This document shows, one piece after another, positions 23,868 through 36,199 of a stretch of DNA of 64,000 bases. How positions within the stretch are numbered: position 1 is the first letter of the stretch; every line of letters begins with the position of its first letter. Location of the stretch: positions 1,464,770-1,528,769 of the forward strand of contig VWZW01006255.1 in the NCBI GenBank assembly GCA_013397115.1. Reading direction: 5' to 3'. The stretch is from Edolisoma coerulescens (Eukaryota; Chordata; Aves; Passeriformes; Campephagidae). The translations under genes and the position numbers were made by a program. The notes under the pieces were generated by a model. It ran no database searches and was not told the DNA's origin. It was given only the letters and a program-made list of their open reading frames with translations.

Positions 23868-26800
23868 ATAACTCCAAGCAGACACTTGTTTGGCTTATGT
23901 TTCTTTTCTTTTACAGAAACTTTCAGAGTATTAAAACCCCCACCGAACATTGCTGATCTGGCAAGTAAAATCCAGGTGTGCAGATCCTAATAGCTCAGAC
24001 CTGAGAGACCTTCACATAACGTATTAGTAGTATAAACTTTAATATATACCGAAAACATTATGAATAGTATTCCAGATAGTGGAAATAACCTAAATCTTCT
24101 GTTACTGTAAGAAATATTCTCTTCTTTCTCATTCTCCTATGCACTGTCTGATTTGATATCATATCAGATTTAACTGCAAAGACAGCTGCAATCCATGTTT
24201 TTAAGGCCAAAGGAGCTATTCACAGTAGAAAGCATCTAGTATTGGAAGATGTCTTCCTATAGAAAAGCAGTCACAGCCAACACGGCAGGAAAAATTTTGG
24301 GCCCTGCTTTATATAATGTACTTAAAATAAATCCTGGTTAAACACAATTATTTTCTTATAGAATAAATAATTTTGTACCAGTGTGATGGCCTTTGACTTT
24401 TTACATGTGTTTGAAATGGTCAACAGAGTACATGTGCCAAATCTAGGCAGTCATGAATGTGTCAAGCCCCTGAACAAAGATGAGCAGAATAAATAAATAA
24501 AAAAAGAAAGTCTGAGAAAATAATATTGGGTCTTTTTTTATGTGCTGTCTCCTTTCATCTGCTTTATCATTCATGCTTGCTAGATTTTCTCTGCAGTTGG
24601 GAGGGTTAGAAAATGAGAAACTGAGGTTTTGCATAATCACATGATTCCAGAAAATGCATTTTTAGGGAAAATGACCAAATGTCACAGACAGTTGACAAGC
24701 ATAACAAGCCATGAGAGGGTGCTGTCAGTTTCTGGGTGTGGACTTCCACATTTAGTCAAAGTTATGAACGTAAATATACCATTTGTTACTTTGGTATAGC
24801 ATTCATTTAATAACTCATTTAACCGAAGAAATAGTCAACTTCGGAAGTATCTTCAAATCATTTGCTGTCATACGGTTTGCAACTCTTTTTATGGCCTCTG
24901 TAATTTATGGTAAAGTGATTTAAAATATATACCTTGATTAGATCTACATTAGTCTTATATTTTTTATGTCAAATTATGTAAAAATGGAAATAATGATTAA
25001 TTTTGCTATAGCAAATTTCACTGAGTTATAATAATTTCAGTCTTATCTCTTTGAGCTGCATGTTTCTCCTATTGCTTTAAAACTAATTTAGGCCACATTA
25101 TATACAAAATTAAATCTTACTTTTATAGCTACACCCTTGGGGTTCAATGAAAAGACTTTATGAGCTAGAAATTAAAAGTACTGGTTGAAAATACTATTAC
25201 ATTATACAGGCTATTATTAAGGCAATTTACAAAGTTGGTATTAAAACTATGCACATTTTTCATTGTTAGCACCCATATATTCAGCAAGCCCATGGGACCA
25301 TTTTGTATATAATCTGGCAAATAAAATCAACTGAAAGGTAAACAGTAAGTCCACAGCATTTCTTGATAGGGAAAATTGCACTATAATAATTGTAAAGTAG
25401 ATTTAGTCCCAGATTGTTATTAATTTAGGCAATACACACCACATTTGTTAAATGTAAAAATCAGTTTGAAACTCTGTGTTCCACACATACAGGGCAACAC
25501 ACAGAACTGTGAGTTTGCTTTCTCATAAAAAACCCAGATACCTTATATTCAATGAAATTCAATTTGGCACAAGTCTATTTTTGCATCTTAAACGTGTAGT
25601 CACCGTTGATTTTTGGCTCCCGTGTATGTTTCCAGAATTTGGAGGCAATATAATTGCTTGTTTTACTTGGACTGTAGGTAACATAATGAATGGCTTAATG
25701 CTTTTATTTCTGAACAGTGATGTAAAAAACTTTGCAACATGATTTATGGTCTTTTAATTTCAAGGATGCTTAAAGAACAGAGACCACCAAGAAGCAGGGT
25801 GGAATATCAAATATTTGCCCAAGATGACAATACTGAGACAGAACCACATGAGCATGCAGTTGGTCCTTTAATGTTACATATTTATATGTTCCACGTTGGA
25901 GCACTCTAAGTGTCATATCGAGATGGGACAACTGTGTTTAAACAGAAGGGGAAAAGATTTCTTTTTCCTTTCTGGGGGAAACCGCAACAGCAGAAGTGTT
26001 TTGTCAAGAAAATTGCCACCAGGACTGGCTGGTTGCAGTGTGAGTGTTGGGAAGAGCTGGAAGGATGGAGGATTTGCTGCAGCAGCATCACTACTCACTC
26101 CCTTGCTGCTCTGTGGCTGCAGGAGTCTTGTTGGGAAGGTCTTGTTGCTGTGACTCAGAGGTTTTTTTTCCACCTACTTCTACTCTAATTTTACAGCAAA
26201 ACTGTCACACTGCTGCTGGAGTCAGAGGACAAGAAAGTGTGTTCTTCCCTTGGTTTCCAGGACAGGGTTCTAGCTGGCATTTGGCAGTTAGTTGAGATGA
26301 CCAGGGCTTTTGGGGTTTAGCTCTCCCAAGGTTTATTATGATTGTGATTTATTTGGACCATCAGCTCTTGCAGAGGAGTCTGAGAAAACACTCCCCAGAC
26401 TTTTTGAAAGGGCTGATCCACGAGGTGCTAGATTTTAACCAGATTAGGAGAGGGCAAGGATGTTCAGCCTGCTGCTGCAGGTTCAGTGGGGAGCTGGCAT
26501 ATTAATTACAAACCTGTCCAGATTCTGGGTAAAACAGCGAAATTTTTCTTGCTACTACCCTTTCCAAAAACTTGTGGCTCAGGAGCTGCCTGGGAAGGAA
26601 CAGCTCATGTAAATATGCTGCCCAGTCATGGGCATCCAGCTTTCAGGGGGTGCTCTGGGAGTGCTGAAAGAGAGATCCTTTCCTTGGATGCTCAGTAGTC
26701 AGCCTCTGCAGGAAAAGTATGGATTAGGTGTCAAAGGTGACCAGCTCACTGTATAATCAAGCCAACAAACTCTGTTGTGTTACTGAGCAAAAGAAATTTT

Positions 26801-26999
26801 GACTGTTCCTGTTGTGTTGGGACAGAGGGAATTCCATGCAGAAATGTTGTATACAGTTGTTGTGATCTGAAGCGTGTTGCCAGTCTGCACTGAGGGGTCA
26901 CAGAGACACCTGAAAGTGTCTGATTTTACTTATGTGAGGGATCAATAACCGTTTAAATGAAATAAACTAAAAGTGCAAGCTTTAGCAGCTGCTTTTTTT

Positions 27000-27400
27000 T
27001 CATGTTACAAGAACAATTTGAGAAGAAACATAATTTTATTCGGCTAACAAAACCACCTCTAACCGCCCAACTTCATTTCCATTGCTGACTATAAAGATAT
27101 GATTTATAGAGATTAAAGAAGCCTAATAAAAAAGGAATAGCTGTGATATTGTATTTAATTTTGACAGTCTCTATTATCTCCTTACTGTCCCTTAAAGAAA
27201 AAGATTTTATAACTATCACTGCATAATGCAAACACTGCTATTATTAGATATTCATATTTTATGGCCTCGGAAAATGTTGGTATATAATTAATTTGATTAT
27301 GGATAAATTAATTCAATTTTAGATTACCTACATTAATTTATTAAATACTGTAAAAGATAATAGATTGGGCGCAAAGGGAAATGGAAGAAATTATGTGTAC
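27000..27400. promoter_or_regulatory. TAAT-rich candidate conserved noncoding element
   Basis: This is a dense series of TAAT/ATTA homeodomain-type cores (for example around 27293-27345), with blocks such as ccacctctaaccgcccaac near 27052-27070 and gggcgcaaag near 27367. There is no repeat, no open frame and few homopolymers. It has the look of vertebrate developmental enhancer sequence, but AT-rich neutral DNA also gives many such cores. No alignment was available. Confidence 0.25.
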
Positions 27401-29929
27401 TCAGAAAACTATCAAGCATGTTTAACATGTTTGTACAGAGAAAGCAAAAAAAAGACATTATGTAATACATCAATCAACCCACAGAGATTACATTTCAAAG
27501 CCTTTTTATATTGAACAAATGGAGCTTGATTTTTAGTCTTTTAGAAGTATCTGAATTTACAATAGTATAAATTTATAAATAATGCATTTTACTTTTGTTG
27601 CTATTGTTATTATGGCCTGAGGATGAAAGCCTTAAGTTAGGTATCTAAATTAAATATAACCACCCCTAAGAATTGATAATCACCACACCAAAACCTATTT
27701 ATATAACTTTTCCAATTTAAATAACGGAATTATTTTTTGAAAATACTTAAAATGAAGAAAAAAAGTTTAGGGATGGGGCACATCAAACCACAGGACAGTC
27801 CTGGAAACCCTTACACACTCAGAGCTTCTTCCCTATGTGGCTTTCTTCCCTTGAATGGGGCTTCTTGTCCAAGGAATGCTACCTGCACACTGATGTCAGG
27901 AAATTGTTTTGCATAAACATGGTCTAATAGCAGTCTAATAAATAAAATGGTATGAAACTGATCAGATTTCTTACTAAATTATATGTTCTCGGTAAAATCA
28001 ATGAAAGTTCATGTGTCTGTGTGCAGGGATCTCTTTGTGTATAGTTTTGAACCAGAGGGATGCACTCATCTAATTTTTCTCTTATAAAATAGTGTGTCTT
28101 CCATATTCTTGTACTGAATTGTATCTTCATCACTTTCCCACTGGTTTTAGCAAAAATATATTAGAATCTTCTTAAGACTTGCAGAATTTTGCAGAAATAC
28201 AAAAAATTATATGTGCCAAATAAAGCCTTGTATGGGATTATTTTAGATTTTTATATTGGTGATTTTCTGTCTTCCTCACTGATTTTACTTTATTTAAAAA
28301 ATTTTATTCAAAGGAAACCATACTTATAACAATCTTTGATCCCAGGTCTACAAACACGTACACCCTTACAAATATGAAGAATCATGATAGTCAGAAGTTA
28401 CCCATATAATTACACCTACTTAATCACAGGTTGAATTGTTATTCAGAACATGGACATTGTACTTACCAAATTTTTTCTGTGGTATGTTAGAGAACATTTT
28501 TGACATACAAAGGCTAAAGGCAAAAAAATTCTTCAACCCCTATCAGGAGTTACTTCCTCATATCTTTCAAAGGTGAATTGAACTTTTAAAGGCTAAGCTT
28601 TTCTTATGTGAAAAGATGATAAAATAGAGAAAATATGTTTTAAACTAATGTCCTGCTGTACATGTTACAATGTTCTTGTTAAAACAAGATGTTCCTTGAT
28701 GGAATACCACTCTGTTCTAAATGAGGATTCGTTTCAAAGAGAGCATTTTTGTCAGTATGTTTTATTGCCATAATATAGTACATTTAACATACATAAACAT
28801 CAAATTTTGATATACTTAGGCCAAGATATGTAACCTTTCTCATTTTTCAACGTCTTGATTTTAAAATTCTGAATTATGCTGAGCTGATTTGTTACCTTTG
28901 AAGCTTGTCTGACACTCACCTATTTTGAATTGATGGGAGTACTATTAGATTGAACCATTTCCTGGGGTGCAGTCATATATTTTTGAAATCTAATCACAAT
29001 GAGCTCTTTACTACAAGAAACAATACCTGGATATTGCTGACATCTTACAAAGCAGATGAACAGAACATTAAATGCTCAAGTTAATTCCATACATAAAAGA
29101 GAGAATGGTTTAACTTTCTCTTATAATATTTCATAATAGTCTTGCATATACAGATGTGATATAAATCTATTACTGCAATAAAAGCACTCCTTTGCTATTA
29201 AAAACCTCTAATTAATAATGCATTTGGTAATGATTATTATTACAGTTATTATTTAATGCAAGCAAAAACTGAACATAATTTTCAAATGTGGCCAAGTAGA
29301 ATGTCCTCAGTCCTTGTTACTTATGGTTCTGCTTTCTGAAGGTCAGATGATTTTTCATTCTCTTTAATAATTCACTAGGTATGCTAAATGTTTACGTCGT
29401 GTCTGAACGACAACCAATCTTGTTTTAATTAAATATATCTCCTGACATTGTTTTAACATATCAGTGAATTCAAATCAGTTAGTAAAATGTTAAGCAAATC
29501 AAATTTGTAGTCACTCTCCACTTTGAATATCCACTTCTCTAGTTTCTTCCCACCTGCTGTCATGTGTTAATTTTTTTAAAGCATCATCTATTTGCAAAAA
29601 AAAGAAAGAAATTGGTATTGTCTTGTGTTGTTTCATCCTTAAAGTGAAACCATTTGCAAGAAAATTATGGGTCCCTAGTGCTGAACTTCTTTGCATATTA
29701 ATTTTGTTAGCCTTACCTCCTGTGGTCTTTAGTTCTGGAAGGCCTATTAGATAATACACAAGATAAATTTTCCCTGGTATCTTACAGCCAGTCAGAGGAA
29801 AATAATCCTTTTCTCTTAAAACTTAAAAATTGCAATATTAGCCATGCATACTTTCCCCCTATTTTATTAGTAAAGATTAATTTAATTAAGCCAAATAATC
29901 TAGTCAATATTGGTTATATTTGTTTCCAG
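27401..29929. other. AT-rich noncoding sequence, no gene recognised
   Basis: Very AT-rich unique DNA with short frames only. The stretch near 29390-29450 combines two CpGs with homeobox-type TTAATTAAA cores. Nothing here can be named. Confidence 0.5.
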
Positions 29930-29987
29930 GTCTTGAGAAATTTATGCTTGTGTTAATAAATGTGTCTCAAACGATAACAGATAAGAA

Positions 29988-30470
29988 ATGGATTCTGCAC
30001 AAATGTCAAATGGTGGTGTCAGAGTGGGCTTTGGTGGAATTTGTGTGTTTTATCTGAAATGCAGAAGCCAAGGGAAGCTGAGTAGTTGGAATAGTTGTGG
30101 TCAGACACAAACGTCAGGCACTTCTCATGGTTACAAAAGCAGATGCAGTTGGATAAGGTTGGATGGCTGGAGACACTTAGACATTCGGAACCACAGAAAG
30201 ATGGCTGGTGAAGTTTACAAAAGTGTCCAAGCAGACAAGACACAACTCTCATTTTCAGCCTGTGGCAGTGAGTATTTTGGCATTTTGGTGAGTTTCTCTA
30301 AGTATCCAAGTACCTGCAAATTCCTTTGGAAATCTGTGTCTCAGTGTTATGATTGCACAGCAGCTGACTTTCAGCATGTTTCTCTGTGCCTAGGAAATGA
30401 ATTTGTGGTTTCTGGAAACAAAGTGCTGGTGTTATATCTGCCCCTTATAAATGACCAAATTACAGGTTAA
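29988..30470 (+). other. Longest isolated open frame (160 codons), unassigned
   Basis: This is an ATG-initiated frame of 160 codons with an in-frame stop two codons upstream of the ATG. Its conceptual product (MDSAQMSNGGVRVGFGGICV at the start) has 11 Cys and many Ser and Gly, but no recognisable domain, signal peptide or transmembrane helix. An acceptor-like tttgtttccag ends at 29929 and a weak donor-like ACAG|GTTAAA overlaps the stop. By rough reasoning, about one frame of this length is expected by chance in 64 kb of six-frame AT-rich DNA, so I do not call it coding. Confidence 0.12.
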
Positions 30471-33400
30471 ATTTCTTCAGCTACTTGAACGTATTTGCTG
30501 TTTGCACCCAAGTATCATAAGCTTTCTGTCATAACAAAAGAAATGTATGGAAAGCCCTCAGTTCTTGACAGACAACTTGTTTTTGAGTTATGTTTTACCC
30601 CAAAATATCCTCTGCTTTTAGAACAATAGAATTGTTAATATCTCTCAAAACTTTATAGCTGAGCAGAGACCAGTCAATTTGTTTCAAGATTTCCAGCTCA
30701 TACTCTGAAAACAAAGTGAGCCCATCTTTAGGCTAAATTACATCATTATTTACTGTCACTGCCTATTGTTTAAAATGGAACACCAGGCCACAATCCTAAA
30801 CAAGCCTATCCTAGTTTTTTAGACTCTAAAATATAGTGGAAAAAAGGGCATTTTCATAGTTGCTGACATCTCTAATTTACAATTGTATTGGGAACTTGTT
30901 ATCAAATAGGTTTCTTTGCTGTTACCAGACATCTATAAATATATATTTTATTTTGTAGTGAAAATCCTTAAGACATTCTAAACACATTTTCTCATATATG
31001 TTTCAATTCATTACAACGTTCTTAAATCACAAACCATATGTAGACATTCTCTGCTCCTGAGAACTATTAAACCATTATCTCTGACCTTTGCATTACCTGG
31101 GAGGCTTTCTGGGAAAGAAAATTCACCTTTTTTTCCCCCTGTGCTAACCCACACCTGAATCAGACATGCAGGGAGAGAAAGCACTCTTAACAGTGTGCCA
31201 AAAGTGAGAATCCACACCAAAACCACAAAACTTGTTTAAGTGATTTCCTTCAAAGAAAAAAACCTATCTAAACTCACAACTTATCCCTTTTGCTGAGAGT
31301 TTGTTAGCATTGAGACAAATGGAGGGATTTAGAGAAAGAGTGTGGTATCTGCCAAAATAGAATGGATTTTTCTAGTTTACTATGAGATTATCAATATTAA
31401 CCAATTAAATGTGTAAAACATATTTTGTGTATTTTGATGCAAAGATGTTATAAATAATGGTCTGAAAGCATGCAAAAAGGATTTTTTTCCCCCATTACTT
31501 GGCCGTGGGAAAAGTAATGAAAATAAATACACAAGCTATGAATAAGTAATCACAGACAAGATCTACTCTGTTTCCTTGGGCAAATTTTTTGACCTTTCAA
31601 TATTCCTGTTGTCCCACTCTTTGAATATTTGATCTGTTTAGACTGTGGGATGTCTGAAGAGAGGACTGGTTTTACTGTGTTTGTGGGGCACCCAAACAGT
31701 TGTGAGATCTCGGGTTTCTGCAAAGCCTCAAGGCAACGCCAGGCTGTTGATACAACAACCAATATTTCAGTCTAGTGAAGTTTCTGCTTTACTGCTAGAA
31801 ACAGGATCTATCAATACAAAATGGCTTTCAGCCTCTGTTCTTTCATCAGAGTGCTTGCCTACCATGTGCAGAGACCTGATCTCTGCAGGGGTCGCTTGCC
31901 ATCTCCCCATTTCTGCTACTGCTTTTGCATATGGTTTGTAGGAAGCAAGGAGGAGGAGATGGATTTTACTGCAGATTCTGTTAGAGAAGAAGTGACATCA
32001 CCAAGAGATACAAAGGGGAGAGCAATGAGCTTCCCTGCAGGGCAAGGAAGAGTAAAGAGAATGGCATGGCAGTGTATTTGGGGAAGCAGGTTGGAGAGAA
32101 GAATGAACAGAAGGAGAGAGAGCAATAGAGACAACAGGAAGAAGAGTAAAGAATGAGCAATGAGACAATATGATTAGAGCTTTTTTTCCACCAGGGAGAA
32201 ACATTTGCAATGCAAACAATTAAAATCCGTTAGACTTTCCTAATAATGTTTTTCCATGCATGTAATCACGGCGATTGCCAAAAGGATGGGGAGGAAACAG
32301 CAGGCAGGATATTTTTGGGTGTAAATGAAGAAGTGGGACTCAAGAGCTGCAAATGGGAGACTGGATGATTTTTATCTTGTGGTTGGACATAGGTTATTGG
32401 CATGCAATGGCAGAAGAAGTGGTCTGAATGGATTCTAGGAGATAGAAAGTATTCTGTGTCCTAAATCAAACTGTTCCTATTGAGATTAACAGTTTTCATC
32501 GCTGATAAATACACAGACTTGTTTCTATACTGAGAAGAAAATCTTTTCTACAAGCATTTAATATATAAGGAATGAAAATACTGCTTTTCACTGACTGTAA
32601 GCCTATTGTGATTTCTTGTTTACTTAAAAGGACAAAATACCCTAGTAGGAAATTTTGTGAACCTTTGAGTAGAAAACAGTACCTGGTAAATACAGGTATT
32701 TAAATCAGATGAAAACTGAACAGAAATTATCATCAATGACTTCTGAGATAAGTTTTGAATGTGCTGTGACAGTGCTCTTGCGAAAAGTCATTACATTGTA
32801 GTCAGAGTATACGAAGGAGCTGATGCCATCTGAGTGTGACAGAACCATGATCAAAACCTGGCAATACCCAGTGCCTTCCACTGTTTCTACCCTGGCCAGT
32901 CTGTGCCAAGGAACAAGGAAGTGACTTCAGTGCTCTTGTTGATGAAATTCCAATGCCAAACGGTCTCACGTAAATGTAGCCTTGCAATACATTTGTTTAA
33001 GTAAGGGCAGATACAGATGCTGAGCTTGTCTTACTGAACACTGCACAGGAACATTAATGTTCCATTTTTGTCAAGCTACCCTGGCTCTGCTTAAGAGTAT
33101 TTGAGTGTTTTGTGTTTTCCTTCATTGGAAAAAAATCCTGAACTTGAAGTTCAGTTGTATTCCATTTCTTTTCTTTTTATGTTTGATAATTTCAAAATTG
33201 ATGTCAAATAACTGTTTTTCTTTAATGTTGCCATCATGTTCTGTTTTCCAGCAATTAATTCCTAGGTTTTATTTTCCATTTCATACAAGTTTATTTTATC
33301 ACTTTACATCTTTCTCTGTCAAACTCATTAGCTGTTTCTGTGAAAACTTCAGTAATTTCTTCAGGGATTTTTTTCCCAGGTCATAAATAAACAAGAAATA

Positions 33401-33934
33401 ATCTTTGAAAATGGATTTTAATGATTTTCCCCTTCATTTTCAAATACCTCTTAACAGTCAAAGTGAATTCTTTATCCCTTCAGTAGTTTCTGTCACACTA
33501 TTTGTAAATCATAGAGTCTAGTGCTGAATATTGTACTGGTATCTCCACAGATCTTAAATCAGCTGGGGGTAGAATTGCTCCTGCTGACCCGCTATTACTT
33601 CTTCCAAGATTTCTGTCCAGTTTACTTGTCACGATTTCTATTCTGTGCTTTGGCATTAATTTTTCTAAGCAATACATTTTATATTTCTCTGATGAAGTTT
33701 CCACTATACTGATCTGGAGTCTTCATAGGTTTAAGAGAACAGATATCAGTTTGTTTTCATGTTCAACTTGTGGTGAGGTGAAGTCACTTGAATGGCATCA
33801 GTAAAAATTAAATTTTTTGGTTTGGATCTGATCCCCATCCTCAACTTGTTGAAACATTCTCACCATAGGTGTTGTGCCAGCTTTCTTCAATCTATTAGTG
33901 CCTTCAAAGTTTGAAAAGGAATCTCTCTCCATTA
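30471..33934. other. AT-rich noncoding sequence, no gene recognised
   Basis: A purine-rich tract at about 32083-32158 (GGAGAGAAGA-type) reads as a basic Arg/Lys/Glu frame, which is a composition effect. The T-rich interval 33100-33720 has plus-strand frames rich in Phe, Leu and Ser. Read on the minus strand, its right part (33500-33720) faintly resembles old SINE/LINE sequence, but too weakly to annotate. Confidence 0.45.
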
Positions 33935-33952
33935 TTTTTTTTTTTTTTTTTT
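33935..33952. repeat. Poly(T) tract, 18 bases
   Basis: An uninterrupted run of 18 T with pyrimidine-rich flanks (cttcctccttcctcct follows). I see no recognisable retroposon body next to it. Confidence 0.85.
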
Positions 33953-34872
33953 ACTGCTTCCTCCTTCCTCCTGAATAGTTTTGACAGTAGCTTTTTTGTC
34001 ATGTACGGGCATTTCGGCTTCCTGACCTAATCATTTTGCTGATCCTGATTTTCTTCCATAATTCTTCTTGTTTCCTTAGGAAATGTAAATCTGCTGCAGC
34101 ATCTGTTAGCTATCCTTGTTTATTAATAATTAGGCATGAATGTAATTATAAATTCTTTAATAATTTACCTTTACCACCTCTGAGAGGCCCATAACTGATC
34201 TCTTGTTTAAACATTTCAGATCTTTGTCTTACATTATTTTCATATATCATTCTCAAAGTGTTGACCACATTGTTGATACAAGCAAAATCTCATCCTCATC
34301 TCTTGCCAGGAATTTATCTCTGAATGTGTTATCTCTTCTAATTGGACATTTGGGAGAGAACAGATTGCTGGAAGCTCAGCCCTATGGCTCCTTAATTCAT
34401 AGCTGCTTGGCCCTTGACTAAATTAAAGCTGCATGGAGCTGCCTGATTTAAGAACTCAGAGTATTAAGAGCAGCAAAGGATGAGATACAGCAGGGCTATG
34501 TACTTTAATGCTGTTTATACACCCTATTTTGATCAGGCTCCAAACACTAACACTGACTTTTCTCTTCATTTACTTTTGCCAAATTAATACTGCTGAAGGA
34601 ACCAAGCACAGAGGAATCCCCAGCCATTGAGGGGATATTTTGACTGAATATGTAGTGGAAAATGAGATTAGCAGACCAGAAATCTAGTCCTCTTCAGGAG
34701 GTGAACAGATGTGTTCTTCTAGCTTCAGCTGTGCTGGTGGAAGATATTAGTAACCGCAGCCTGTCTCTGGGTGGTTATCAGGAATCCCAAATCCCTGCCA
34801 CTCTGCTAGTAGCACTGCTCATACAAGCTTCCTCTAACCTATTTTTTCAAAATGAACTAGATTAGCAAAGAC
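33953..34872. other. Noncoding stretch, nothing recognised
   Basis: AT-rich unique sequence. Frames of 67-72 codons on the plus strand at 34203-34421 and 34662-34865 carry no known motif. Confidence 0.5.
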
Positions 34873-35079
34873 TTACTGTTTATCTGAACTAACTTGGCCT
34901 CCTTGGAAGTGAAATAAGCCGGGAAGTGCTCGGGTAACCCGCTCCGCCAGCAGATCGATAGGGGCAGCAAAGAACAGTGGACAGCAATCCCTGTCCCCGG
35001 CATAGCTGCTGCAAAGTACATGGCTGGCTAGACCCCCGAATGCCACTAGATACACATTTTGTCTCCTTCCTATCCCCAT
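34873..35079 (-). other. Protein-like, CpG-bearing patch; candidate exon or gene remnant
   Basis: This 68-codon minus-strand frame lies in about 170 bp that are clearly richer in G+C and CpG (about eight CpGs by eye) than the AT-rich surroundings, without being a classic CpG island. The conceptual peptide has a balanced, protein-like composition, with a hydrophobic stretch YLVAFGGLASHVLCSS near residues 10-25 and a second one, CCPLFFAAPIDLLAERV, near residues 32-48. On the same strand ACA|GTAAGT, a fair splice donor, overlaps the stop codon. I do not recognise the family. It could be an exon of an unannotated or lineage-specific gene, a remnant of a retrocopy or transposon, or chance. Confidence 0.2.
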
Positions 35080-36199
35080 GGTAATTCCAGATCCATTTAC
35101 TCTTCTAATTCTGCACTTTAGACTATTCTGCTTTTGACAGCAGCACTTTGTTTATTTCAAAAGCTTTCATTCTCCCAGCGGCTGTGTAGAGTGATGATCT
35201 GGTGAGCAGGAAAAAAGAGTGGCTTCTAACCACACCCGTATGCTCCCCCTGGTTGCCTCCATTTAATAAAATTTTATTATTTGCTACCTCTAAATTCCTC
35301 TGTGATAAATCACCAGAACTGCCATGTCACACTTCTTTGTATTCTGAACCACAGAAAAAAAAAATCAAATATTTACTTGCTTAGAAAAATATGTCAAGAA
35401 AGACTTGTCTGCCCCATGGTGCTTCTGGATCGAATGAGAGAAAACACAGATGTACTGGACACATTGTGGCAAAGATCTTCTGCTGGAACAAAAAGATACC
35501 AAAACCCCCAAATTACATTACACAGGCTGGAGATTTGCTGTTTCCATATCAGCAGATAAGGTTTTTTCACTTCTGCATTGCAGAATAGTAATGATAGCAT
35601 TCAGCATTTTAGGATCATGTTGGTTTATATGTCTCAAGAAAAATGATTCCCCCCCTCTCCCCAAAAATTAAAACCGTATTAGAATATTCTTATTTTTTTA
35701 TTTTTTCCCTTTGACAAGAAATTAAAAATTAAACGTCAATATTTTTGACATTTTGAAGGTGATTTTTTTCAGGCTGGGGATTTCCAAAGGGGAAAAAAAA
35801 GTGATCAAATCCTAAAATTGCTCTGAAGATTTCAGGAAACATGTAGATTTAATGGTCTGCAGCTTTTCAGAGAGGAATCTGAAAGAGAATGAAAATATTG
35901 CAATGGAAGTGGGAGCCAGCTCCAGATGTACATGACAGCCTTAAGAGAGTCAAGGAAATTGAGGGCAGCTGAAGAGAAGGTGCAGTGGGATTTATTGGCA
36001 CCAAAAAAAGTCACAGGCTTAGAGAATTTCGGTCTGACTACTATTTACTGTGTGTTTAATCACAGAGGCTTTGGAGGGAGCCAAATCTGTCTGGAGAAGG
36101 CAGAGCTGAAAAAGTAATGCTTTTCTGTTTTTTTAATGGGTGAGAAGCTAGACGAGGGGACAGGAAAATCAAACCAGATTTTGGAGGGTGGGAATGAAG
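35080..36199. other. AT-rich noncoding sequence left of the second CpG island
   Basis: No gene is recognised. The four overlapping plus- and minus-strand frames at 35202-35671 are mutual shadows without motifs. A run of AT-rich and T-rich blocks lies at 35640-35790. Confidence 0.5.

Larger units (their letters stand above)
23027..26999. other. Noncoding sequence, no gene recognised
   Basis: This includes the TA/TG microsatellite at 23311-23347, the short telomere-like word at 23853-23867 and a near-palindrome centred on GATATC at 24147-24168. Short overlapping frames on both strands at 25896-26295 look like shadows of one GC-richer patch. The 88-codon plus-strand frame at 25476-25742 has no known motif. 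Confidence 0.5.

Noticed and set aside
32083..32158. Basic, Arg/Glu-rich frame in a purine tract
   Set aside because: Any frame through a GA-rich tract encodes Arg, Lys, Glu and Gly. No independent sign of coding.
33100..33720. Degraded minus-strand LINE
   Set aside because: Only a vague resemblance in the right part, with no ordered landmarks as in the two accepted LINE copies.
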